This document shows, in pieces, positions 33,998 to 42,373 of a DNA stretch of 45,070 nucleotides. The position numbers and the translations under genes are program-made. Source of the stretch: Siminovitchia sp047228825 (lineage in GTDB: Bacteria; Bacillota; Bacilli; Bacillales; Bacillaceae_C); the NCBI RefSeq assembly GCF_047228825.1, contig NZ_JBFEGN010000020.1, positions 1 through 45,070 on the forward strand, read 5' to 3'. The notes under the pieces are model-generated. The model was not told the origin of the DNA. It ran no database searches and saw only the letters and a program-made list of their open reading frames with translations. How positions within the stretch are numbered: the first letter of the stretch is position 1; the number at the start of each line of letters is the position of its first letter.

Positions 33998-34219
33998 TTA
34001 TATACAATTTTCGGCATAGCCGTCGTAACAATCGATGACTCTGCAGCCGCTAAAAAGGTAGCGACAAAGATAAAGATCATAACCATCGATCGATTCATGT
34101 TCATAATAATAAGCATCCTCCTTTATTTGGTTTAGCATGTATAGCTTCCAAATAAAGGTGGGCACTTGTTTATACATAAGAATATGATCATAACGTTCAT
34201 CACTGCCTAATATCGACAT
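33998..34219 (-). CDS. hypothetical protein
   Basis: A 73-residue frame from ATG 34219 is rich in Tyr and acidic residues (KEDAYYYEHESIDGYDLYLC) and has three cysteines near the end. No clear ribosome binding site is seen; a GGAAGG-TTTT-CCTTCC hairpin (about 34248-34263) lies just upstream. I do not recognise it. It may be a fragment. The rest of 33833-34591 holds only the palindrome at 34489 and a small CCGGC/GTCGG hairpin near 34530. Confidence 0.3.
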   Translation of the reverse strand: MSILGSDERYDHILMYKQVPTFIWKLYMLNQIKEDAYYYEHESIDGYDLYLCRYLFSGCRVIDCYDGYAENCI

Positions 34220-34488
34220 TACGATAGGAACTGTGCGAGTTGCTCACGGAAGGTTTTCCTTCCAAAGTGATTCATCTCAATTTTTTAAATATTTATGTTT
34301 AAATGGTATCTTTAATAATTAGAATTTGTCAACAAATAAAACTGTCCGGATTTATATAGGTTAAATGGGGGGTACCAGCAATAAGGAAGAAAATTAGAAA
34401 TGTAATCGGGCCAGTCCGTAGATGTTGCCGCCATTTTTCCTTAAAAAGTCATTTTTAATAACATGAACCGATCCGAAAAACCTTTAAA

Positions 34489-34506
34489 AAATGATATTTA
34501 TCATTT
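34489..34506 (+). promoter_or_regulatory. palindrome upstream of the sensor-exporter locus
   Basis: AAATGATA-TT-TATCATTT has perfect 8-bp arms and lies 86 bp before the first gene of the kinase/ABC locus. It could be the response-regulator site; this is inference. Confidence 0.35.
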
Positions 34507-34591
34507 CAAAAAAGTGATATACATAACTACCGGCCCCTGTCGGCTTTTCGATATGCTTTTAATAAATTAAATGAAGGAGGCACAAAGAACA

Positions 34592-35002
34592 ATGAGAAAA
34601 GGTATATTAGTCGGTTTATATGCAGGGGTTATTTCAGGAGCGGCAGGTATTGCTGCGGCTTACCTGTTAGGTGCTGTGACAGGCCTGTGGTTCTCCCAGT
34701 TAAATTGGATCTCCATTGCGGTTGCTTCGATCATCGCAAATATCGCCGGGGCAATGATTTTCGTAAAGTGGTTTCAAAAAACTGCCAAACCTTCACTCTA
34801 TTATGTTCTGCTGGCCGGGGGTGTCACTCTGTTGTCTTCACTGAATGTTTGGGCCAATCCGCCCGCAGATAAATTCTGGGTTATTGCACAGCCGGTGCAT
34901 GTCGTGGTCTTCTTACTTTCGATCTGGTTGGTTCCGATGTGGCTGAAACACTGGAAGCAGACCCAAATTCCCGGGGCCTCGATTACCAACGAAAAAGGTT
35001 AA
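34592..35002 (+). CDS. four-helix membrane protein, DUF6069-like
   Basis: The 136-residue protein starts at ATG 34592 (GGAGG upstream; a reading from 34571 would place the site inside the gene). Four hydrophobic helices are visible: about residues 4-27, 37-57, 67-84 and 95-113, with a short conserved-looking WANPPADKFW loop. It resembles small DUF6069-type proteins of unknown function. It leads the kinase, regulator and ABC genes in the same direction with a 57-bp gap and may be an accessory sensor or target. Confidence 0.6.
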   Translation: MRKGILVGLYAGVISGAAGIAAAYLLGAVTGLWFSQLNWISIAVASIIANIAGAMIFVKWFQKTAKPSLYYVLLAGGVTLLSSLNVWANPPADKFWVIAQPVHVVVFLLSIWLVPMWLKHWKQTQIPGASITNEKG

Positions 35003-35059
35003 GGTCAATGGCTCAAAGCCATATGGTATGATAGAGCAAAATGAGGAAGGTGGTAAGAA

Positions 35060-36163
35060 ATGGCTCACGCCAGACTGCCGTGGGAAACAATGATGTTGCT
35101 TCCTCCATTGATTTCTATGATTATTTTTCCGCAACCGACTGGGTACAACTATCTTTTGTTTTTTATAATCGCAACAGCTCATTTGATCAGCATTATGAAT
35201 GCGAAACACCGAACCTTTTTCATCATTGTTCAACTGGTCGCGATTGCTTTATGGGGGGCTTTCTTGAGCCCGTGGGAATTGAGCTTCGGCTTTTATCCGG
35301 CTTTGGTGATCGGCAAGTACCCATCCTACCGTAAAATTACCGGGATGACCGTACTCATGGCTGTGCTCTTTGCCGGGGCGGTTGGGTTCTATTTCTGGAA
35401 AGAGTCGAATCCATTGTACCTTGGCTGGTATTCGATTCTCCTCATTCTTTTCTTGTTGCCCTACATGGTGAGAATGATCCGGAAATCACATGAAATGAAA
35501 TTGGGGTTACAACATGCCAATGATGAAATTTCCCGACTGATTAAAAATGAAGAGCGCCAGCGAATCGCCCGTGATCTTCATGACACGCTGGGCCATACCC
35601 TGTCTCTAATTACGTTGAAAGGTGAATTGGTGGAGCGGCTGATTCCCAGGAATCCCGACCAAGCCTCAAAAGAAGCACGTGAGGTCCAGAATATTTCAAG
35701 ATCCGTTTTGTTGCAGGTTCGGGAACTGATCAGTGATATGCAGTCCATCGATCTCGGCGAGGAGTGCCAGCAGGCGGCCCAAATGTGCGAGTCCGCCGGA
35801 ATTTCATTCAAATTGGAACGCAATGATGAACTTGGTGGGGCCCCGCCGATTATTCGAAATATCCTGAGCCTGTGTCTCCGCGAATGTGTCACCAATGTCG
35901 TGAAACACAGCGGCGCGCACAAATGCACAATCCGCCTCGAAGAAGGACCAGGAAAATACATTCTTCAGGTGGAGGATGACGGAGTTGGTATTGGGAAGGA
36001 AAATCACGACCGGTTCGGCAGCGGCTTGTTGGGCATGAAAGAACGGTTGTTGCTGATCGAAGGGAAACTTGAAGTGGAAACCGGGGAAACAAAAGGGACG
36101 AAAATCACGATTATCGTGCCGAAAGTCAAGAAACCGGCGATCAAGAAGGAGGGAATCCAATGA
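35060..36163 (+). CDS. sensor histidine kinase, NarL/DesK type
   Basis: The 367-residue protein has five to six N-terminal helices (residues 10-140) with few external residues, a HisKA_3 dimerisation domain with phospho-acceptor His174 in RDLHDTLGHTLSLITLKGEL, and a HATPase_c domain with Asn279 (ECVTNVVKHSGAH), DDGVGIG (306-312) and FGSGLLGMKERL. Lack of an extracellular sensor domain suggests detection within the membrane, as in DesK and LnrJ/YvfT-like kinases. GAGGAAGGTGG precedes ATG 35060. Its end overlaps the regulator start by 4 bases. Confidence 0.9.
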   Translation: MAHARLPWETMMLLPPLISMIIFPQPTGYNYLLFFIIATAHLISIMNAKHRTFFIIVQLVAIALWGAFLSPWELSFGFYPALVIGKYPSYRKITGMTVLMAVLFAGAVGFYFWKESNPLYLGWYSILLILFLLPYMVRMIRKSHEMKLGLQHANDEISRLIKNEERQRIARDLHDTLGHTLSLITLKGELVERLIPRNPDQASKEAREVQNISRSVLLQVRELISDMQSIDLGEECQQAAQMCESAGISFKLERNDELGGAPPIIRNILSLCLRECVTNVVKHSGAHKCTIRLEEGPGKYILQVEDDGVGIGKENHDRFGSGLLGMKERLLLIEGKLEVETGETKGTKITIIVPKVKKPAIKKEGIQ

Positions 36164-36765
36164 GAATCGTCATTGCGGAAGATCAGGGAATGCTTCGATC
36201 CGCGGTCAGCCAGTTGTTGGCCCTGGAAGAAGATATTGAAATTGTCGGGGAAGCCGACAACGGTGAACAGGCTCTCCGGCTGGTCCAGGAAAAAAACGCC
36301 GATATTGCCGTGCTCGATATAGAGATGCCATTGTTAAGCGGACTGGAGGCAGCGGAAAAGTTGAGGGATGAAGTCAGTGAATGCCGGGTCGCCATCGTGA
36401 CCACCTTCGCCCGAAGCGGGTACCTGCAACGTGCCGTGAAGGCCGGAGTGATGGGTTATTTGCTAAAAGATACGCCCGTGTCCGAATTGGCGGAAGCACT
36501 GCGAAAAATTCACGCGGGCAAGCGTGTCTTTAGCCCGCACCTTACTTTTTCCATGATGGAAGAAATCAATCCACTCACGAAACGAGAATCCGAGATTTTG
36601 TTGCACTTGAAGAAGGGCGACTCCGTCAAAGAAATCAGTAAGGCTCTATATATCTCTCCAGCTACGATCCGCAACTACATTTCCGAAATTATTCAGAAGC
36701 TTGAAGCGAGAAACAGGATGGATGCCGTCTCAATTGCCGAAAACAAAGGGTGGCTGCCGGAATAA
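36160..36765 (+). CDS. response regulator, NarL/LuxR type
   Basis: The 201-residue protein has a receiver domain with Asp8, phospho-acceptor Asp53 (AVLDIEMPLLSG) and Lys102 (YLLKDTP), then a LuxR helix-turn-helix at about 136-195 (PLTKRESEILLHLKKGDSVK, EISKALYISPATIRNYISEI). It is translationally coupled to the kinase through ATGA. Its likely target is the operon itself, since ABC genes follow directly. Confidence 0.92.
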   Translation: MRIVIAEDQGMLRSAVSQLLALEEDIEIVGEADNGEQALRLVQEKNADIAVLDIEMPLLSGLEAAEKLRDEVSECRVAIVTTFARSGYLQRAVKAGVMGYLLKDTPVSELAEALRKIHAGKRVFSPHLTFSMMEEINPLTKRESEILLHLKKGDSVKEISKALYISPATIRNYISEIIQKLEARNRMDAVSIAENKGWLPE

Positions 36766-36832
36766 CCTTTTTTGTCATGCAAGACTGAAGAGCAAAAATC
36801 CATTCATTTTTTTTGAAAGAAGGAGAAAAAAG

Positions 36833-37747
36833 ATGAAACCTGTCATTGAAGTTGAAGGCTTGACCAAACAGTACGGGGAAACTCGAGCCGTACAGGGGGT
36901 TTCGTTTACAGTCGAAAGAGGCGAAATTTTCGGGATTATCGGTCCGAACGGAGCCGGTAAGACCACCACCATTGAGATTCTGGAAGGACTGCGGAAAAGA
37001 GATTCCGGAAACGTGCACGTACTCGGCTTTGACCCCGCCAAGGAATCCGACCGCTATCAATTAAATAAAAAAATCGGGGTGCAGTTCCAGGCCACATCCA
37101 TACAGGAGTTAATGAAGGTCAAAGAAGCGCTGAATCTGTTTTCCTCTTTTTATGACACACATCATAACCTGATGGACATTATTGAACAATTACATTTGAA
37201 AGACAAACTCAATTCGTATTTCAAGGATCTTTCCGGTGGCTGGAAACAACGGGTAACGCTCGCTTTATCCGTTTTGCATCAACCCGAAATCGTGTTTTTG
37301 GATGAACCGAGCATGGGGCTTGATCCGCAAGCACGCCGCGAATTGTGGGAAGTCATCCATACCCTGAAGAAACAAGGAACCACCATCCTGGTCACAACGC
37401 ATTATATGGAAGAAGCAGAAAAACTTTGCGACCGGATCGCCATGGTGTACGATGGCAAAATCAGGGCACTTGGAAAACCGAATGTGTTGCTTGAAGACCT
37501 GGCGACAAACTACCTGGCGTTTGAGAGTTTTGATGTGGATCCCGATGTATTGATCGCCCTGCCCAGCGTGATTCATGTGGAAAAATCCGCGGATCGGGTG
37601 AGAATTCAAACGGAAAATCTCCAGCGTTCTGCCTACCTGGTTTTAAAAGAATGTGAAGAACGCGGTTGGAAAGTGGCTGCATTCCGTTTCGAGAGGGGCA
37701 CGCTGGATGATTTGTTTGTCCACCTGTTAAAGGAGCGATCAGTGTGA
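36833..37747 (+). CDS. ABC transporter ATPase of the kinase-linked exporter
   Basis: The 305-residue protein starts at ATG 36833 (AGAAGGAGAA upstream; a reading from 36701 runs into the regulator gene). Walker A GPNGAGKTTT, signature LSGGWKQRV (W in place of the usual Q), Walker B IVFLDEPSMGLDPQ and TTHYMEEAEK are present. The C-terminal about 80 residues resemble drug- and lantibiotic-type ATPases. It pairs with the permease encoded next (4-base overlap). LnrLMN and YvfRS of Bacillus are comparable systems. Confidence 0.9.
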   Translation: MKPVIEVEGLTKQYGETRAVQGVSFTVERGEIFGIIGPNGAGKTTTIEILEGLRKRDSGNVHVLGFDPAKESDRYQLNKKIGVQFQATSIQELMKVKEALNLFSSFYDTHHNLMDIIEQLHLKDKLNSYFKDLSGGWKQRVTLALSVLHQPEIVFLDEPSMGLDPQARRELWEVIHTLKKQGTTILVTTHYMEEAEKLCDRIAMVYDGKIRALGKPNVLLEDLATNYLAFESFDVDPDVLIALPSVIHVEKSADRVRIQTENLQRSAYLVLKECEERGWKVAAFRFERGTLDDLFVHLLKERSV

Positions 37748-38484
37748 ATAAAATTGTGAAACTGTCGGTAATGGAAACCAAGTTATTTTTTCGAGAAAAA
37801 ATGGCCGTGTTCTGGACCTTTCTGTTTCCGGTACTGATGATCTGGCTATTCGGGGCGATGTTCGGAAGCGCAGAAATCGGCGGGATGACTTACAGCAATG
37901 CTTACATCCCGTCCTGGATTGCCGTGAATATCTTGACCACTGCGTTTTTCGGAATCGGAACGGTGATGGCCAACTATCGTGAAAAAGGCATTTTGCGACG
38001 CTATCAGGTCACAACAGTAAGGCCCTGGATGGTGTTAACGGCGCAAACCGTGCAGGGAACCGTCATTTTTGCCATCAGCGCCGGAATTATTCTCATTTTT
38101 GGATTCCTCGTCTTCAATTTACATGTACCGAAATATTTGGGAAGTACCTTGTTGGCCATCCTATTAAGCCTGGTTGCCTTCTTCCCGTTCGGCCTGTTGA
38201 TCAATTCAATTGCCAAAACCGTGCGAACGGCCTCAGCCATCAGTTCACTTGCCTTGAATTTGATGATTTTTCTATCGGGAGCCACCTTTCCGATTGAATG
38301 GATGCCAAACGTATTACGTGTTATCGCCCACATCCTTCCGCTTTACTACGTCATTCATTTAATAAGGCAAACATGGAATTTCACACCGATTTGGGAGAAT
38401 GGCGTGGATGTCGCGGTCCTCATTGGTGTCGCCATCGTGTCGATCATTTTGTCCTCATGGTTTTTCCGCTGGAGCGTAGAATAA
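37744..38484 (+). CDS. ABC-2 type permease of the kinase-linked exporter
   Basis: The 246-residue protein starts at GTG 37744 inside the last codons of the ATPase gene. Six helices and ABC-2 landmarks are present: FFREKMAVFWTFLFPVLMIW, YREKGILRRYQVTTVRPWMV and FLSGATFPIEWMPNVLRVIA with HILPLYYVIHLIRQTW. It likely exports an amphiphilic compound or lipid sensed by the kinase. Confidence 0.9.
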   Translation: MNKIVKLSVMETKLFFREKMAVFWTFLFPVLMIWLFGAMFGSAEIGGMTYSNAYIPSWIAVNILTTAFFGIGTVMANYREKGILRRYQVTTVRPWMVLTAQTVQGTVIFAISAGIILIFGFLVFNLHVPKYLGSTLLAILLSLVAFFPFGLLINSIAKTVRTASAISSLALNLMIFLSGATFPIEWMPNVLRVIAHILPLYYVIHLIRQTWNFTPIWENGVDVAVLIGVAIVSIILSSWFFRWSVE

Positions 38485-38578
38485 GATGATCATGTTTGAG
38501 AAATCTTTACAAAAATACGTTTTTTATTCGGTAAATATCATGGGCTGTGATGGCAAGCCTTGACATTTTCTTATTGCG

Positions 38579-38605
38579 GGTGGTGTCAGCTTCGCTGGTA
38601 CTACC
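38579..38605 (+). terminator. hairpin after the ABC permease gene
   Basis: GGTGGTGTCAGC-TTC-GCTGGTACTACC pairs over 12 positions including G-T pairs, about 95 bp after the permease stop and directly left of repeat C copy 2. No T-run follows. Confidence 0.45.
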
Positions 38606-38607
38606 CC

Positions 38608-39174
38608 GAAAATGAGGTTTGTTGATTTTGTGCCCGGAAGTAAAGTAACCATCTATCTGTTACACTGATAGATGGTTACTAAGGTTGTTTAAAAACAAGT
38701 GTTTTCTTTCATTCTATAATTTTATAAGAATCATAAAGCAGGTTAGGTTTTGGAAAACGAATAGTTTGTATTCGCCATCTATTCTTGAGTTTGAAGGGCT
38801 AAACGTATGCCTAATCCAATATAAATCAAACCAACAATTTTTTCGATTTTATTAGAAAAAACACCTGATGTTTTGAAAATTTTTGCTCCTATGAAACTTG
38901 TACAATAAGCCAAAAAAGTGGTATATACAATACTCATTAGCACAAATACAATCCCTAAAACAAAAAGTTGTAATGTCACACTACTTCCGTCATTTTGGAT
39001 AAATTGAGGTAAAAATGCTAAAAAGAATAATGCTGTTTTAGGATTCAATATTTCCGCTAAAAAGCCTTGTTTGACTGATTTCCAACTCGAGCTTTTATCT
39101 ATACTCACAGACGTTTGTTCAAGGTTAGATTTTTCTTCTTGTTTAGTCTTTGTAAGTAACATTTGAATCCCTAA
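38608..39174. repeat. direct repeat C, copy 2
   Basis: This is the 567-bp counterpart of 33026-33592 with no insertion or deletion. It ends inside codons of the LysE gene, immediately before the 39177-39210 hairpin. Confidence 0.9.
38779..39174 (-). pseudogene. 5'-truncated duplicate of LysE exporter gene
   Basis: The last about 130 residues of the exporter at 33197 are repeated with few changes (EILNPKTALFFLAFLPQF, GIVFVLMSIVYTTFLAYCTS). The N-terminal third is missing; the frame instead opens in the neighbouring hairpin with an unrelated MLSETSPHFNGERFQ. The truncated protein lacks the first two helices and is not expected to work. Confidence 0.85.
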
Positions 39175-39176
39175 TT

Positions 39177-39210
39177 GAAACCTCTCCCCATTGAAATGGG
39201 GAGAGGTTTC
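39177..39210. terminator. 13-bp hairpin at repeat C border
   Basis: GAAACCTCTCCCC and GGGGAGAGGTTTC pair perfectly around ATTGAAAT. It sits exactly at the end of the duplicated LysE segment, so it may belong to the event that created the junction. Confidence 0.55.
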
Positions 39211-39345
39211 AGAAAGCATGATTTAATCCAGCTTGGATACCCCAAGTATAATTCTATACGAATCAAATTTGATCATAATAAACGCTTAGGGCGTGTACCC
39301 ACGAGTCGATTCTAGGTTGTGAACTAGAATTGGAGGAAGACAGTC

Positions 39346-39964
39346 ATGGCTAAAAATATGCTGGTGTATATATAGCTCGGGACGATACTTCTATGAAACG
39401 GAACGGGGAACAGATTGCATTACTGGCAAGCGACTTCGAAAAAAGAGCGTACAAATCAACAAGGAAAAAAAGTTGCTTCTGCTTTACAAGCTTTTAAAGA
39501 ATGGGTACAGGTGAAAAATGAATATCATAAAGCAGATGGTTATGGAAATTAACATATGACGTATGGTCAATTCATGGATATTGTATACATTCCTGCTTAT
39601 GAAACGGAGGTAGAAGAAAGTACTTTTTCTGTTCGCAAACGAACCATAGAAAGTATGAGAGATCGCTTTTCAAACATTGACCTTCATTCTTTGGCTGTAG
39701 AAGATGTCCAACGTTATCGGACCTGGTTACTTTCAGATAAAGGAGCCGGATATTCTCAGGCATATGCAAGTTTGGTATTTGTATGTTTTGTAAAAGTCTA
39801 GATAGGGCAGTTGATATGCAATATTTTGAAGTGAATGTTTCTAAAAAGGTGAAAGCAATCGCCAAAGGAAAAGCAGTTGTTCCTTATTGGACAAAAACAG
39901 AATTTGAGAAGATTATTTCGGCTATTTGTCTGGATCCTTTTATAAAGATCTTTGAGTGGGAATA
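39346..39964 (+). pseudogene. ICE-type tyrosine integrase remnant
   Basis: ATG 39346 follows TGGAGGAAG, but stops and shifts interrupt the gene early. Recognisable pieces are the SAM-like core-binding domain, TYGQFMDIVYIPAYETEVEE, STFSVRKRTIESMRDRFSNI and LAVEDVQRYRTWLLSDKGAG, then after a frameshift KSLDRAVDMQYFEVNVSKKV and KGKAVVPYWTKTEFEKIISA. These match integrases of Tn916/ICE-type elements of Firmicutes. The catalytic domain with the R-H-R-Y residues is absent. The region 39221-39345 contains an ATTCTAG/CTAGAAT imperfect inverted repeat at 39309-39330. Confidence 0.75.
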
Positions 39965-39970
39965 ATGAAG

Positions 39971-40004
39971 AAAGGCTATAAAACCCAATGGTTTATAGCC
40001 TTTT
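39971..40004 (+). terminator. intrinsic terminator
   Basis: AAAGGCTATAAA and TTTATAGCCTTT form a 12-bp stem, followed by TTTATTTAT. It isolates the iron-uptake operon from the integrase remnant. Confidence 0.8.
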
Positions 40005-40137
40005 ATTTATTGGATGACTCCATTTTGATTCACTTTACGAAGTATTTTGCTGCTAATATCCACTTCAAATTAAAATTGCAAACTGGGAAAACCAGTATTT
40101 TCCTTGTCGGGAAATGCCTAGGCTCTATAAACAACTC

Positions 40138-40191
40138 TTGACAAAATATTTAGGTTCTGGCAATAATTAAAGAAAATGATAATCATTATCA
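40138..40191 (+). promoter_or_regulatory. promoter and Fur box of siderophore operon
   Basis: TTGACA at 40138-40143 and an AATAAT-like -10 at about 40162-40167 precede TGATAATCATTATCA (40177-40191), a perfect 7-1-7 Fur box. Iron-replete Fur should repress the four genes that follow. Confidence 0.85.
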
Positions 40192-40238
40192 ATGAATGCT
40201 TGCAATTATAAAAAAGAGTTAAGGGAGAAAATGTGTCA

Positions 40239-41246
40239 ATGAGAAAAAAATTGCGCTTCACTCATTTGTTAAGCTTTGTGATGGTTGCTTTTGTAGCGAT
40301 TGGATTAGCTGCATGTGGCTCTAAAACAAGTGAACAGCCTGAGAAAAAATCAGATAACGAAACAAATGGCTTTTCAGCTGTTACAATTGAAACAAAGTTT
40401 GGCAAAGCAGAGATTAAAGAACAGCCCGAACGTATTGTTGCGCTTGGCTGGGGTGATGCAGAAACCGCTCTAGCCCTTGGAGTAGAGCCTGTTGGTGCCA
40501 GTGATTGGCTTGCTTTTGGCGGTGAAGGTGTAGGGCCTTGGTTAGAAGGAGCCTATAAAACTCCCCCAACTATTCTCGGAACTACGGAACTTGATTATGA
40601 GCAAATTGCTTCACTTGAGCCGGACTTAATACTCGATGTAAGATCCTCCGGTGATCAGGAACGTTACAATCGTCTTTCCGAGATTGCCCCAACCGTAGGT
40701 GTTCCTGAAGGCGGCGATAATTACTTGACCTCCTATCAACAACAAGTTCAAATGATCGCGAAAGCCTTGGGAAAGGAAGCAGAAGGCGAAAAATTATTGA
40801 AGGATGTTGACGCTGCTTTTGAAAAAGCAAAGGAGAAATACCCGCAATTTACTGGCAAGACTGTTGCAGTAGGCGCATACACGTCTGAAGGCTGGGGGGC
40901 GTATGTCACGGGAGATTCCCGTGTTGATTTTATGACTAAGCTTGGTTTTACAAATAAAAAAGAAATTGAAGAAAAAGCAAACGATGATTTCTATATTAAA
41001 ATAGCAGACGAGCAATTAGAGCTTTTAGATGCTGATTTAACAGTTGTTTTACCAATTTGGGTAGACACAAAAGAGGTAACTGGCAATGCTCTTTATAAAA
41101 AAATCCCTTCAGTTGTTGATGGACGATCGATTATTATTGATAGCGATTATGCAAATGCCTTTTCATCAGGTACGGCACCTGCCTTACTTTGGGCAATTGA
41201 AAAATTACCACCCATGTTTCATCAAGCTTTAGAAGGCGGGGAGTGA
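40239..41246 (+). CDS. iron-siderophore ABC transporter substrate-binding lipoprotein
   Basis: The protein is 335 residues from ATG 40239 (GTG 40233 is the alternative; AAGGGAG upstream fits either). A lipoprotein signal ends in IGLAAC, with the lipid-bearing Cys about residue 26. The mature part is a Fe-siderophore/vitamin B12-type (FhuD/FepB fold) binder: KEQPERIVALGWGDAETALA, LEPDLILDVRSSGDQERYNR and a long central helix. It is similar to YfiY-type proteins for hydroxamate or carboxylate siderophores. It heads a Fur-controlled operon with two permeases and an ATPase. Confidence 0.9.
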   Translation: MRKKLRFTHLLSFVMVAFVAIGLAACGSKTSEQPEKKSDNETNGFSAVTIETKFGKAEIKEQPERIVALGWGDAETALALGVEPVGASDWLAFGGEGVGPWLEGAYKTPPTILGTTELDYEQIASLEPDLILDVRSSGDQERYNRLSEIAPTVGVPEGGDNYLTSYQQQVQMIAKALGKEAEGEKLLKDVDAAFEKAKEKYPQFTGKTVAVGAYTSEGWGAYVTGDSRVDFMTKLGFTNKKEIEEKANDDFYIKIADEQLELLDADLTVVLPIWVDTKEVTGNALYKKIPSVVDGRSIIIDSDYANAFSSGTAPALLWAIEKLPPMFHQALEGGE

Positions 41247-41250
41247 AATA

Positions 41251-42321
41251 GTGACAGCAAGTAAGCAGCCAATAGGTAAACCAAAAAAAGTAGTTGAAAA
41301 GAAAATGAAGCCAATTACTGCCTTACGGTTGCAACGGATGATAGGATTAGTCGTCGCACTATTCCTTTTATCGGTGGCGATTTTTCTAAGTCTCATGATT
41401 GGAGCAAAGCCGCTTTCCTTTGGTTTCGTTTGGGAAGCACTGTTTTCTTCCGCCAACAGCTATGACTATACGGTCGTTCATGAGTCTCGCATACCGCGTA
41501 CCATCATCGCCCTTGCGGTTGGACCAGCCTTTGGTCTTGCAGGAGCTGTGATTCAGGCTTTAACACGAAATCCACTGGCTGACCCCGGCATTCTTGGCGT
41601 AAATGCAGGGGCAGCCTTTGCTGTTGCATTGGCAGTTGGTGTTTTTTCAATTACATCGATGTCAATTTATATATGGTTTGCACTTGCTGGGGCGCTAACC
41701 ACAACTGTTGCCATATATTTCATTGGTGGTGGTGCAGGTAAAAAATCTCCATCGCCTGAACAAATTACCCTTGCAGGAGTGGCAATGGGCGCAGCATTGG
41801 GTGGAATCACTACTTCGCTATCTTTGATGAATAGCCGAGCATTTGCAGGGATGCTGAACTGGAGAGTTGGTTCATTGGCAAGAAAAGGTCTTGAAGATCT
41901 TTGGCCGATTATTCCGTTTCTCCTTGTCGGCATCTTAATAGCCTTGGCCATTGCCCCGGCGTTAAATCCTATTGCCTATGGTGACGATCGTGCCGCTTCT
42001 CTTGGTGTGAATCTGAAGATGATTCGAATTCTTGGTTTGATTTCCGTCACGCTATTAGCGGGTGGAGCAACGGCAATTGCAGGTCCAATTGTTTTTCTCG
42101 GTTTAATGGTTCCCCATTGTGTGAGATGGTTTATTGGCCCGGATCAACCATGGATTTTTCTATATTCCTTGGTCATAGCCCCATTGATTTTGCTTCTATC
42201 TGATATTATTGGAAGAGTTGTCATATCTCCAGCAGAAGTTCCGGTCGGTATTATCACGGGATTTGTCGGTGCCCCCATTCTTATTATCCTTATGAGGAGA
42301 CGTAAAGTGAGTAGTTTATGA
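41251..42321 (+). CDS. iron-siderophore ABC permease, FecCD family (first)
   Basis: The protein is 356 residues from GTG 41251, 4 bases after the binding-protein gene, with GGGGAGTG upstream. About nine to ten helices are visible, with FecCD landmarks HESRIPRTIIALAVGPAFGL, AVIQALTRNPLADPGILGVN, LNWRVGSLARKG and MVPHCVRWFIGPD. It forms a heterodimeric channel with the second permease. YfiZ/FhuB-like. Confidence 0.92.
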   Translation: MTASKQPIGKPKKVVEKKMKPITALRLQRMIGLVVALFLLSVAIFLSLMIGAKPLSFGFVWEALFSSANSYDYTVVHESRIPRTIIALAVGPAFGLAGAVIQALTRNPLADPGILGVNAGAAFAVALAVGVFSITSMSIYIWFALAGALTTTVAIYFIGGGAGKKSPSPEQITLAGVAMGAALGGITTSLSLMNSRAFAGMLNWRVGSLARKGLEDLWPIIPFLLVGILIALAIAPALNPIAYGDDRAASLGVNLKMIRILGLISVTLLAGGATAIAGPIVFLGLMVPHCVRWFIGPDQPWIFLYSLVIAPLILLLSDIIGRVVISPAEVPVGIITGFVGAPILIILMRRRKVSSL

Positions 42322-42373
42322 TGTGGGGACAAGAACCTTGATATCAGATTTAACGATAAAAGGAGTGAACTTC

